Source of the DNA: Pedobacter sp. ISL-64
GTDB taxonomy: Bacteria; Bacteroidota; Bacteroidia; Sphingobacteriales; Sphingobacteriaceae
DNA: 64,000 nt
NCBI RefSeq assembly: GCF_018613605.1
Contig: NZ_JAGGPU010000009.1
Location: forward strand, 62,001 to 126,000
Direction of reading: 5' to 3'
Shown: positions 7,608-15,660 of the stretch, piece after piece
Position numbering within the stretch: the first letter of the stretch is position 1
Layout: each line of letters starts with the position of its first letter
Program-made: the position numbers and the translations under genes
Notes under the pieces: model-generated
Database searches by the model: none
Told to the model about the DNA's origin: nothing
What the model saw: the letters and a program-made list of their open reading frames with translations, nothing else

Positions 7608-8591
7608 TTAAAAATTAGCTGCTTTTAACTTAAGTCCTGCTGTTTCATCCAAGCCGAACATTAAATTCATATTCTGAACCGCTTGTCCGCTGGCACCTTT
7701 TAACAGGTTATCAATAATACTGATGATAAATAATTTACCACCGTGTTTTTCTATATGTACCAATGCCTTGTTGGTGTTCACAACCTGTTTTAAATCGATG
7801 TTTTTCCGGCTTACATGCGTAAAAGGATGAGCACTATAATATGCTTCGTAAATATTTTGCGCCTCTTCTAAACTCAAATCACTTTCCAGGTACATGGCAG
7901 CTAAAATACCTCTTGTAAATGCACCACGCTGTGGGATAAAACTTAAAGTTTCAGAAAGTGATGGTTGCAACTGCAACAAACTCTCGCTAATCTCGTTCAA
8001 ATGCTGGTGTTCAAACGCCTTATATATGGAAAGATTGTTGTTTCTCCAGCTGAAGTGCGAAGTGGCAGCTAAACTCTGTCCTGCACCGGTTGATCCCGTA
8101 GTTGCATTAATATGAACTTCATTCTTGATCAAACCTTTCGATGCCAAAGGCAACAAACCTAATTGAATACAAGTTGCAAAACAACCAGGGTTTGCAATAT
8201 TTTTAGCTGTTTTAATTTTATCGCGGTTTAGCTCGGGTAATCCGTAAACAAAGTCTTTGGTCGAAAAGTTAGCATTTGCATGCAACCTGAAATCCTGCGA
8301 CAAATCGATAATTTTAATGTTATCGCTAATTGGATTAGCGGCTAAAAACTTCTTCGCATCGCCATGGCCAATACAAAGGAAAAGCACGTCAATATCCTGT
8401 GGAATATCGCTCACAAACTTTAGATCTGTATCGCCTATTAAATCAGTGTGTACATCAGAAATTAAGTTTCCGGCATTACTTGTACTGTTTACAAAAGCAA
8501 TTTCAACATTTGGGTGGTTAACCAAAATGCGTAACATTTCGCCTCCAGTGTAACCCGCACCACCAATTATTCCTGCTTTAATTTTATTCAT
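7608..8591 (-). CDS. argC: N-acetyl-gamma-glutamyl-phosphate reductase
   Basis: NADPH-dependent reductase making N-acylglutamate semialdehyde, third step of the acylated route. 327 residues. IIGGAGYTGGEMLR at 8-21 binds the nucleotide, the catalytic cysteine is C137 in NPGCFATC, and GSTGAGQS follows. The stop lies 2 bp from nothing upstream: the GNAT gene before it ends at 8594, only 2 bp away, so the two are almost certainly cotranscribed and probably translationally coupled. Normal family length; no defects seen. Confidence 0.96.
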   Translation of the reverse strand: MNKIKAGIIGGAGYTGGEMLRILVNHPNVEIAFVNSTSNAGNLISDVHTDLIGDTDLKFVSDIPQDIDVLFLCIGHGDAKKFLAANPISDNIKIIDLSQDFRLHANANFSTKDFVYGLPELNRDKIKTAKNIANPGCFATCIQLGLLPLASKGLIKNEVHINATTGSTGAGQSLAATSHFSWRNNNLSIYKAFEHQHLNEISESLLQLQPSLSETLSFIPQRGAFTRGILAAMYLESDLSLEEAQNIYEAYYSAHPFTHVSRKNIDLKQVVNTNKALVHIEKHGGKLFIISIIDNLLKGASGQAVQNMNLMFGLDETAGLKLKAANF

Positions 8592-8593
8592 CT

Positions 8594-9064
8594 CTATGCG
8601 TTTAGTGCTATTTTATAAAGAAAAAATTCTGAATCATTTTCTTGCTTAACAAATCCTATACTTTCGTACAGATGCTGGGCAGTATAGTTATCAACCGCTG
8701 TTTCCAGCTGTACAAATGTAGCTCCCTGAGTTTTGGCAAAACCCATGGCTGCTTTAATTAATTTTTCTCCAATGCCCTGCTTACGGTAATTTTCATCAAC
8801 ATATAAATCGTTCAAAATCCAGTTTTTAGTTAATCTTACCGACGAATATTTCGGGTATAGCTGTGTAAAACCTATCGCTTGTTGTGTATTACTATCAGTA
8901 GCAACAAAAATGATAGACTCATTATGCTGTAATCTTTCATCTAGAAAAGCCTTAGCCATTCCGATATCAGAAAACTGATTGTAGAATATGCGATACTGAT
9001 TAAGCAGACCAACTACTAGGTTGGTTTCTGTTAAATCTATCTGTTTGATTCTTATATTACTCAC
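8594..9064 (-). CDS. GNAT family N-acetyltransferase
   Basis: 156-residue single-domain GNAT enzyme. The acetyl-CoA loop is RKQGIGEKL (R/Q-x-x-G-x-G/A), preceded by LNDLYVDENYR on strand 4 and followed by ATFVQLETAVDN. The family acetylates amines of very varied small molecules or proteins, so the substrate cannot be named. The start read here is GTG at 9064. Because it is packed between argG and argC, 2 bp from argC, it could act on an arginine intermediate, but the gene upstream of argG is the better candidate for the first pathway step. Confidence 0.8.
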   Translation of the reverse strand: MSNIRIKQIDLTETNLVVGLLNQYRIFYNQFSDIGMAKAFLDERLQHNESIIFVATDSNTQQAIGFTQLYPKYSSVRLTKNWILNDLYVDENYRKQGIGEKLIKAAMGFAKTQGATFVQLETAVDNYTAQHLYESIGFVKQENDSEFFLYKIALNA

Positions 9065-9075
9065 AATTTAAAGAT

Positions 9076-9136
9076 TTAAGGTAGAGGGTTTGAGTGTAAG
9101 GTTTGCACTAATCCACCTATGCCTTTTACCTTATGC
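9076..9136. repeat. Degenerate AAGG/CCTTA-word spacer
   Basis: Two facing runs: TTTAAGGTAGAGGGTTTGAG words, then CCTATGCC, TTTTACCTTATGCC, CACCTTATGCC at the 3' end of argG. The two halves are roughly complementary and could fold back. Confidence 0.45.
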
Positions 9137-10318
9137 CTCGTTGTTCACCTTATGCCAGATCATCACCTGGTTACCAAATATTTTAGAGAAACCTTTAACG
9201 TCTTCTCCGCTCCAGGCGTTATTCATTTCGCCATAGCTGCCAAATTTATTACTCATTAAATCATGGTTTGATTCAATTCCGATAACCTGGAAACGATACG
9301 GTAACAACTCTACAAATACTTTACCGCTCACAAATTTTTGCGTATCGGCTAAAAAAGCCTCAATATTCCGCATAACTGGATCGTGGAACTGACCTTCGTG
9401 CAACCAGTTACCATAGAAAGATGATAATTGTTCTTTCCAGCTTAACTGCCATTTCGTTAAGGTGTGTTTTTCTAGCGTATGGTGTGCTTTGATAATGATA
9501 ATGGGGCCAGCTGCCTCAAAACCTACGCGACCTTTAATACCAATAATGGTATCACCGACGTGGATATCTCTACCGATACCAAAAGGCTGAGCGATTGCCT
9601 GTAATTTTTGGATTGCCCTAACAGGTGCTAATTTTTCACCATCAATAGCAACCAGTTCACCTTTTTCGAAGGTTAACTCTACTCTACGCGATTCTGTTTC
9701 CGAAACCTGGGTTGGCCAGGCGCTTTCTGGTAAGGTTTCGTGAGAAGTTAACGTTTCCTTTCCTCCTACCGAAGTTCCCCATAAACCTTTATTGATTGAG
9801 TATCTTGCTTTTTCTGCACTATATTCTACACCATGTTGTGCTAAATATTCTATTTCCGCCTCGCGGGATAATTTTAAATCTCTAATTGGAGTAATGATTT
9901 CAACCTCTGGGATAAGGATATTGAAGATCATATCGAAACGTACCTGATCGTTACCTGCACCGGTACTTCCATGAGCTACATAATCTGCACCAATTTTTTT
10001 CACGTAGTTGGCAATAGCTGTTGCCTGACTAACACGCTCTGCACTTACCGATAATGGATAAGTAGCATTTTTTAATACGTTACCAAAAACCAGGTACTTA
10101 ATGCATCCTTCATAGTAACTTTCAGTTTCATCTACAACAGCATGCGATTTTACGCCTAAAGCATATGCTCTTTTCTCAATTTCCTGTAACTCTTCATCAG
10201 AAAAACCACCTGTATTTACAATTACTGAATGAACTTCTAATCCACGATCCTGTGCCAGGTAAATACAACAAAATGAGGTATCTAAGCCTCCGCTAAATGC
10301 TAAAACAACTTTTTTCAT
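9131..10318 (-). CDS. argG: Argininosuccinate synthase
   Basis: ATP-dependent ligase joining citrulline and aspartate, in the cytosol. 395 residues, normal for the family. The pyrophosphatase loop FSGGLDTS is at residues 8-15; GSTGAGNDQVRF (ATP/citrulline binding) and the ARYSINKGLWGTS segment are clear. It is the second gene of the operon, its start separated by one base from the stop of the upstream GNAT gene, which indicates tight coupling. Product goes to argH at the other end of the operon. Confidence 0.97.
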   Translation of the reverse strand: MKKVVLAFSGGLDTSFCCIYLAQDRGLEVHSVIVNTGGFSDEELQEIEKRAYALGVKSHAVVDETESYYEGCIKYLVFGNVLKNATYPLSVSAERVSQATAIANYVKKIGADYVAHGSTGAGNDQVRFDMIFNILIPEVEIITPIRDLKLSREAEIEYLAQHGVEYSAEKARYSINKGLWGTSVGGKETLTSHETLPESAWPTQVSETESRRVELTFEKGELVAIDGEKLAPVRAIQKLQAIAQPFGIGRDIHVGDTIIGIKGRVGFEAAGPIIIIKAHHTLEKHTLTKWQLSWKEQLSSFYGNWLHEGQFHDPVMRNIEAFLADTQKFVSGKVFVELLPYRFQVIGIESNHDLMSNKFGSYGEMNNAWSGEDVKGFSKIFGNQVMIWHKVNNEA

Positions 10319-10319
10319 G

Positions 10320-11018
10320 CTATTTAAATAAAAAGGTAAATAAAAATAAAAGGGCTTTTAAGCCATTTTTTGGCTTAGGTTTAACAACTAAACGCTGTTT
10401 AATGCGCATAAAGCGCTCGTATAATTTGGGTTTCTTTTGCAGTTCTTCGGCAAATTGCTTGGCTACCTCATGTTTCTTCTCGGCCGGATCGTAAAGCATA
10501 GCTGTACACATGCAGTTTTTGCGTTCCTTCATTTTTAAAATTTCGAAGTTTACGCAACTTTGGCAGCCTTTCCAAAACTCTTCATCCTGGGTAAGTTCGC
10601 TGTAGGTTACAGGTTCGTAGCCTAAATCTGAATTGATTTTCATTACGGCCAAACCTGTTGTTAAACCAAATATTTTTGCCTTTGGGTACAACTTTCTCGA
10701 TAAACCGAAAATTTCATTTTTGATGGCTTTTGCTAATCCCGCTTTGCGGTATTTAGGACTTACCACTAAGCCACTATTGGCCACAAACTGTCCGTGGCTC
10801 CAGGTTTCTATATAGCAAAATCCTGCCCAGGAACCGTCCTTGTGAAAAGCAATAACCGATTTGCCTTCTTGCATTTTATTCGAAATATATTCTGGCGAAC
10901 GCTTAGCAATCCCTGTTCCACGAGCTTTTGCCGATTCTGCCATTTCGGTTACGATTTCTTCTGCAAATACACGATGTTCAGGAAGTGCAACCTGCACTAT
11001 AAATTCGTTAATATCCAT
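10320..11018 (-). CDS. GNAT acyltransferase, candidate N-acylglutamate synthase
   Basis: 232 residues; first gene of the arginine operon. The GNAT acyl-CoA loop RKAGLAKAI lies at residues 91-99 after LVVSPKY. After the GNAT core comes CQSC (C152, C155) and NCMC (C169, C171), a CxxC-x13-CxC pattern that could bind a metal, then a basic tail. Neither classical argA nor argJ is seen in the window, and relatives of this protein next to argG in Bacteroides have, as I recall, been proposed to make acylglutamate. The assignment to the first pathway step is inference from position and pathway need. Confidence 0.75.
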   Translation of the reverse strand: MDINEFIVQVALPEHRVFAEEIVTEMAESAKARGTGIAKRSPEYISNKMQEGKSVIAFHKDGSWAGFCYIETWSHGQFVANSGLVVSPKYRKAGLAKAIKNEIFGLSRKLYPKAKIFGLTTGLAVMKINSDLGYEPVTYSELTQDEEFWKGCQSCVNFEILKMKERKNCMCTAMLYDPAEKKHEVAKQFAEELQKKPKLYERFMRIKQRLVVKPKPKNGLKALLFLFTFLFK

Positions 11019-11275
11019 TCGTTTTCTAACGAAAAATTATAAGTATTCTTGTTAATTGGGTTTTTAGAGAGGATCAATTCCTCGTTACGTTTAGTGTAGG
11101 TACTAAATACGTGGAGTGAAATTTTGCCGGCTTGTGGGAAAATAAAATACAGGTTGAAAATGATTAATAAACAGACCCTTCCCAGACACCATTTGTGTTG
11201 AGGAAACTGAAAGTTTATGTAAAATTTGTTTAATCATTTCTTGCGTATTAAAACGGCTTTAACTCTATTGAGGTG

Positions 11276-11306
11276 CAAAGGTTTAAATAAAAATCGAGTT
11301 ACACAA
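11276..11306 (-). promoter_or_regulatory. Predicted promoter of the arginine operon
   Basis: On the minus strand TTG (11306-11304), 20 bp, then AACCTTTG (11283-11276), one mismatch from the Bacteroidota -7 box TAnnTTTG with the right spacing. Predicted start near 11271, leaving a leader of about 250 nt. A GAGG...CCTC hairpin and a TCGTT-agaa-AACGA hairpin lie just before the start codon of the first gene. Confidence 0.45.
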
Positions 11307-11470
11307 TAATATCGTCATTTTTTTATCTTAAGACATCAATTTTATTGAACTAATCTGACTTAACGGATCTCTATTCGGCTTTATACCTTTCAACAATTTT
11401 TCATCCATTAACCAATCTCAGCCATATTGCCAGTACAAATTTTAAAATTGTTAAAAAACGGCAATAAACT

Positions 11471-11499
11471 TTAACATCTGCTTAACATCATTTAACATC
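11471..11499 (+). promoter_or_regulatory. Three phased TTAACATC repeats
   Basis: Exact TTAACATC at 11471, 11482 and 11492, that is 11 and 10 bp apart, one helical turn each, about 100 bp before the lipoprotein start. A regulator binding one face of the DNA would fit; the regulator is unknown. Confidence 0.4.
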
Positions 11500-11599
11500 C
11501 CGTAATACGGTTTAAACTCAATATTTGTATGTCTGTAGCGAATGCGATCTTGCTATCGTTTTATTGATGTTCCTTAAATATTTAAATCAAATTTACCGT

Positions 11600-12301
11600 A
11601 TGAAGAATTTTACACCATTTCATTTCAAATCGATCCCTTTATTTGTTCTAATTGCTTTTACAGCGTTAACTTCATGTAAAAAAACAGAAACTGCCGATCC
11701 AACCATATCTTATTTAAGGGTAATCAATGCATCTCCAACTTTGGCAACCTATAATGCTTATTTTAATGGTACCATCGTTAATTCGGCGGCTTTGCCTTTT
11801 GGTGGATCTGCTTCTTATAGTGCCTACGCCGCAGGTTCTTACAGTTTAAAATTTACGACGGCCAGTAGCGCAGAGAGCTTGTTAACCAAAACCGTTACTT
11901 TAAATGCAAGCACCTATTACTCTTCTTATTTAATTAATAAACCCGCGGCGCTCGATGTTTATACCATTGGTGATGATCTTTCTATACCATCAACAGATAA
12001 AGCTTACATCCGCTTTATCAATTTATCGCCTGATGCACCGGCTTTAGACCTGGCCAAAACGAGCGCAACTACCATGCTGGTTACGAATAAAACCTATAAA
12101 AGTGCGAGTGGTTTTATCGCTGTAGATGCGGGTACTTATACATTGGATGCAAAAGAAACTTCATCGGGAACAGTTAAAGCCACTTCCGCCAGCACCAGTT
12201 TCACAGCAGGTTATCACTATGACATTATTTGTGGTGGTTTGGTAACACCTGCAAATGAAACTGAACGCCCTTTAAGTTTACAGGTTATATTGATCAAATA
12301 A
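11600..12301 (+). CDS. DUF4397 domain lipoprotein
   Basis: Predicted exported lipoprotein of 233 residues: signal FVLIAFTALTSC with lipobox cysteine near residue 25, then a DUF4397 region (YLRVINASPTLATYNAYFNG; later AYIRFINLSPDAPALDLA) rich in Thr and Ser and built of beta strands. DUF4397 proteins are surface or periplasmic proteins of unknown role. I chose the ATG at 11600, which begins a normal signal peptide, over the longer frame from 11525. It stands alone on the plus strand and ends at a strong bidirectional terminator. Confidence 0.85.
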   Translation: MKNFTPFHFKSIPLFVLIAFTALTSCKKTETADPTISYLRVINASPTLATYNAYFNGTIVNSAALPFGGSASYSAYAAGSYSLKFTTASSAESLLTKTVTLNASTYYSSYLINKPAALDVYTIGDDLSIPSTDKAYIRFINLSPDAPALDLAKTSATTMLVTNKTYKSASGFIAVDAGTYTLDAKETSSGTVKATSASTSFTAGYHYDIICGGLVTPANETERPLSLQVILIK

Positions 12302-12330
12302 AAAAAGGCTTTTTGTGTTTACCCTTCATA

Positions 12331-12367
12331 AAAAACGGCAATTTTCGATATGAAAATTGCCGTTTTT
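12331..12367. terminator. Bidirectional terminator
   Basis: Perfect 16-bp stem AAAAACGGCAATTTTC / GAAAATTGCCGTTTTT with loop GATAT, between two convergent genes. Confidence 0.9.
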
Positions 12368-12419
12368 GGCTTGTATTAAAAAAGAAAGTATCTTCCTGTT
12401 AAGGAAATGGCATTCTTTT

Positions 12420-13403
12420 CTATTTTTTGGTTACATCAGGAAATTTTACCTGTATTACGTAAGTTCCTTCAAGCTTTAATTGCCATGACCACCTTGGATT
12501 TACAGAGAATGTACCAAGTGATGCAGGAAAACCATCTACCGTTACAAACTGACTTGGAATTCTATAGTACATCAAAAAGCCCCAGTCTGTAGTTGGTGTA
12601 ACGTATTTTGTAAGTGGGAAAGGCGCAACTTCAAAATCGCAGATCATGGCGGTATCAGTCTTGATAACGGGGTTAAATTTCGCATAATTTTCAAAAACCG
12701 GACGGTCGCCCCTTTGAATGATTTCGCCTGCCTTAGGATTGAAAACCTTTCCGTTTTTATCCACCATTTTTAAAATAGCCCTTGCGCCTTGGTTAGAAAT
12801 TTTTGTACAGGTAATGATCGGATTTTTCATTGGGGTTGCTACACCCGTAACATCATGAAAAGCATTCGAAACGTTATCGGTAATCACAAATAAATCATCC
12901 TTTTCTGGATCTACCACGTTTATAGTAGCCAGTTTTGGAAAAAGTTTAGTATCCGTAACATTATTCATCTCCACATCAAAAACGTATCGGCCTAATGGTA
13001 AATTAGCCGATGCCCTGTTAAAGGTTAACTGCCCACTATTTTCATTAAAATACAAAGGCAACCTCTTAACCAGTTCTCTTTTCTTATTCAGCAATTCAAC
13101 GGTTACATCAGTTTCAGGATCAAAACTTGTTCCTTCCTTAAATACCAGAATTTCATACTCTTTGGAAAATTCCGCGGGTGCTGGAGAACCGTCTTCTTTT
13201 CTGAGGTTCAGCATCTTAAAGGTATAGGGAGGCGTAGAGCCATCGGCATTAATCCTGTCAGACTGGAAAAGTATTAGGCCTCTTTTGGCATAGATATCGT
13301 TGTCTTTATAGCGAATGCCGTTACTTTGAAAACCTTTCTCAATTTTCGAGCAGGCATAAATACTCAGTAAAAACAGTATGCCTAAAATATATTTAATTTT
13401 CAT
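12420..13403 (-). CDS. SusCD-associated lipoprotein, DUF5007-like
   Basis: 327-residue predicted lipoprotein (LFLLSIYAC lipobox, cysteine 18), mostly beta-strand. The start region KIEKGFQSNGIRYKDNDIYAKRG resembles, from memory, DUF5007 proteins encoded at the end of Sphingobacteriaceae SusCD operons; only GFQSNGIRYKDNDIYA is needed to recognise it. It is likely a surface-exposed glycan- or ligand-binding accessory lipoprotein, by analogy with SusE/SusF, but no binding site is identifiable. Last gene of the operon susC-susD-fasciclin-this gene, ending at the terminator at 12331. Confidence 0.6.
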   Translation of the reverse strand: MKIKYILGILFLLSIYACSKIEKGFQSNGIRYKDNDIYAKRGLILFQSDRINADGSTPPYTFKMLNLRKEDGSPAPAEFSKEYEILVFKEGTSFDPETDVTVELLNKKRELVKRLPLYFNENSGQLTFNRASANLPLGRYVFDVEMNNVTDTKLFPKLATINVVDPEKDDLFVITDNVSNAFHDVTGVATPMKNPIITCTKISNQGARAILKMVDKNGKVFNPKAGEIIQRGDRPVFENYAKFNPVIKTDTAMICDFEVAPFPLTKYVTPTTDWGFLMYYRIPSQFVTVDGFPASLGTFSVNPRWSWQLKLEGTYVIQVKFPDVTKK

Positions 13404-13421
13404 AATTGAAATATTTTATGG

Positions 13422-14108
13422 TTAATTACCTAGCGATTGTCCATTAAAAAACAACCTGTGATTTCCGTTTAAAACATGGACAATTCCGGTTCTCGTGATA
13501 ATACCAGAAGTTTGCACGTCTACCGCTTTGTCTTTCTGATCATCCGGTATGGCATTCAAATCCGGTTCTTTATCATCGCGCGTACCAATCACTTTGGTAT
13601 AGGTAACATAATCTACGTAATTTAAATACTGTGAGTATTCGAAAGAGCGACGGAATTTTATTAGATACTGAACATTTGGAATCGCGCCCAATACACTGTT
13701 GTAGAGTTTACCTCCTAAAGTAATCTGATCCCTGTTTATCTTACCTGCAAACAGATAGGTTTTTAATGAATCGCTAAGCTCCTGCGATGGAAGATCTTTA
13801 ATTCCGAAATCAAAATTTTCATTCCCCGTCTGAAGACTCTTCTGGTATTTTTTGGCTCTTACATAATCGGCAATGCCATAGTTCGTGGTCGCAAACAAAG
13901 TGATATCTCCATTTACGGCATCTTTTAAACCAGCCTTATCAATCACTTTAACCAACGAATCAAAATTTCTGTTGGATTTTAAATAATCATAAGTGGTCAT
14001 ATCCACATAGGCATTGCTCGGCCCTCCATCTCGCTTATAGTCGTCTTTTTTACATGCCGATAAGGCTAATAAAAAAATAGCTATGTATATTAGAATATTA
14101 TTTTTCAT
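13422..14108 (-). CDS. Fasciclin-domain lipoprotein
   Basis: 228 residues from the ATG at 14108 (the longer frame begins with TTG at 14129). Signal peptide with lipobox LLALSAC, then a fasciclin (FAS1) domain: YDYLKSNRNFDSLVKVIDKAGL, here YDYLKSNRNFDSL, followed by GDITLFATTNYGI (the FAS1 H1 motif, usual TxFAPTN) and near the end GIITRTGIVHVLNG (H2). FAS1 domains mediate adhesion or ligand binding. It lies between susD (7 bp beyond the TTG) and the DUF5007-like gene, so it belongs to the same outer-membrane complex or its surface coat. Confidence 0.85.
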   Translation of the reverse strand: MKNNILIYIAIFLLALSACKKDDYKRDGGPSNAYVDMTTYDYLKSNRNFDSLVKVIDKAGLKDAVNGDITLFATTNYGIADYVRAKKYQKSLQTGNENFDFGIKDLPSQELSDSLKTYLFAGKINRDQITLGGKLYNSVLGAIPNVQYLIKFRRSFEYSQYLNYVDYVTYTKVIGTRDDKEPDLNAIPDDQKDKAVDVQTSGIITRTGIVHVLNGNHRLFFNGQSLGN

Positions 14109-14135
14109 ATTTTTCAATCTAAGAATCAACTTATT

Positions 14136-15650
14136 TTACACTTTACCCAACCAATATGTGGTTTGCTTTAACAATGGATTATTCCTGAACAAAGCAGGGT
14201 CTACCGGCCAATAATAGCCCTCTTTTCTAAATCGCTCTACCGGGAGCCACTCTACCACATTACTATACTTCCTGGTTCTTAACAGATCGTAAAACAGGTG
14301 CCCTTCTAAAAACATTTCTTTCGAACGTTCTGTAATGTATTCGTCCATCACTTCATCTCTAGATAAAACAGCATCTACCAGTACCGGATTAGGGTCATTC
14401 CTTTTCCTGAAGGTATTGATAATGTTAATAGCAGTAGGGGTATCTCCTTTATATAGCGCAATTTCAGCTTTTAGTAACATCATATCAGCTAATCTGAAGA
14501 TGATAATGTTATTGCTCAAATAGGGATTTAACTTTTGACCAGGATTCCTGTAAATTACGTTGCTATATTTTATACACATCGGCTTATCAGGCAAGGTTAC
14601 ATCAAATCCTTTTTTATACCTGATATCGGTATCTGTGTAAAAATTATTGAAATAACTCGGTACTACGTAGTATCTCGGGTTATTACCGTAGCCTTTAACA
14701 TAAGTTTCATTAAGGAAACTACCACCCACAGAACTATTTGAACCCTCCAAGGTATTTTCACTCACGTTTATCTCAAAAATACCTTCTGTAGAACGGCCTA
14801 TAAAGGTATTTTTATAATTTGCAGTATCAGTTAATGCATAACCTCCACGACTAATTAAAGTATTAATCGTTGTATCCGCACTATTTACATCAACCAGATT
14901 AGGTGCATCTGTAGCCACATTAGACATCGTTGCTCTCCACAAATATAAATGTGCTAAGAGCGCATAGGTTGAGCCCTTGTTTGCGGTTACTTTAGCATCA
15001 CCACTATTGGCATACGTCCAGCCCAACAAATTAATAGCTTTGTGACAATCATCCTCAATAAGCTTCATCACTTCTGCTTTTGGTGTTCTTGGAAGCTGGG
15101 GTGCATTAAGCGGATCTTCGTATGCTTGGGTAACTACCGGTACATCACCCCAAACCCTTACCATCATAAAATAACTCAAAGCCCTTAAAAAATAAGCCTG
15201 CCCTAAAGTATTGTTTTTAAATTCGGTTGGGTCATCCTCCGTAGATAACTGAGAATTGGTCATCGCGCCTACCTTAGACAATATTAGATTAGACATCGCT
15301 ATGCTTTTGTAATAAAGCGTATAATTTGCCAAAGAGTTTAAGTTATACTGAAAGGTAAAATCACCGTTTTGTATTCCTTCAAGCCCATCACCCGTATACT
15401 GTATGGTAAAATAATTTTTTGCAATGGCATCACCATACATGTAATACCGGTTGCTTTTATCGGTAATGGCATTGCGGAGTAAGGCATAATTACCTGCCAT
15501 GGCACTTCTCACGTCTTTAGAATTCCTCCAAAATGTTTGTTCGTACGGTGCATCCTTCGGTTCTTCGTAAAGTAATTTTTTACAGGCACTTGTGGTTACT
15601 ATAATGAGGATAGTAATTAATATGCTGAGTTTTGTAATTATATTTTTCAT
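14136..15650 (-). CDS. RagB/SusD family outer-membrane lipoprotein
   Basis: 504-residue surface lipoprotein that captures ligand and caps the SusC transporter. Lipobox IVTTSAC, SusD N-terminal domain (EEPKDAPYEQTFWRNSKDV), TPR-like helices (AYFLRALSYFMMVRVWGDVPVV, seen as QAYFLRALSYFMM), and the C-terminal family motif AEIALYKGD, EGHLFYDLLRTRKY, and WPVDPALFRNNPLLKQ. Ten bases separate it from susC. The ligand is unknown: no glycoside hydrolase, protease or regulator of a polysaccharide locus is next to it. Confidence 0.93.
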   Translation of the reverse strand: MKNIITKLSILITILIIVTTSACKKLLYEEPKDAPYEQTFWRNSKDVRSAMAGNYALLRNAITDKSNRYYMYGDAIAKNYFTIQYTGDGLEGIQNGDFTFQYNLNSLANYTLYYKSIAMSNLILSKVGAMTNSQLSTEDDPTEFKNNTLGQAYFLRALSYFMMVRVWGDVPVVTQAYEDPLNAPQLPRTPKAEVMKLIEDDCHKAINLLGWTYANSGDAKVTANKGSTYALLAHLYLWRATMSNVATDAPNLVDVNSADTTINTLISRGGYALTDTANYKNTFIGRSTEGIFEINVSENTLEGSNSSVGGSFLNETYVKGYGNNPRYYVVPSYFNNFYTDTDIRYKKGFDVTLPDKPMCIKYSNVIYRNPGQKLNPYLSNNIIIFRLADMMLLKAEIALYKGDTPTAINIINTFRKRNDPNPVLVDAVLSRDEVMDEYITERSKEMFLEGHLFYDLLRTRKYSNVVEWLPVERFRKEGYYWPVDPALFRNNPLLKQTTYWLGKV

Positions 15651-15660
15651 GTTAATGCTA

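Larger units (their letters stand above)
11019..11599. other. Divergent regulatory region, arg operon and DUF4397 gene
   Basis: 581 bp with no convincing gene. It holds the arginine promoter (11276-11306), a leader of about 250 nt before the operon, and three phased TTAACATC repeats (11471-11499) upstream of the rightward lipoprotein gene. Confidence 0.6.
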
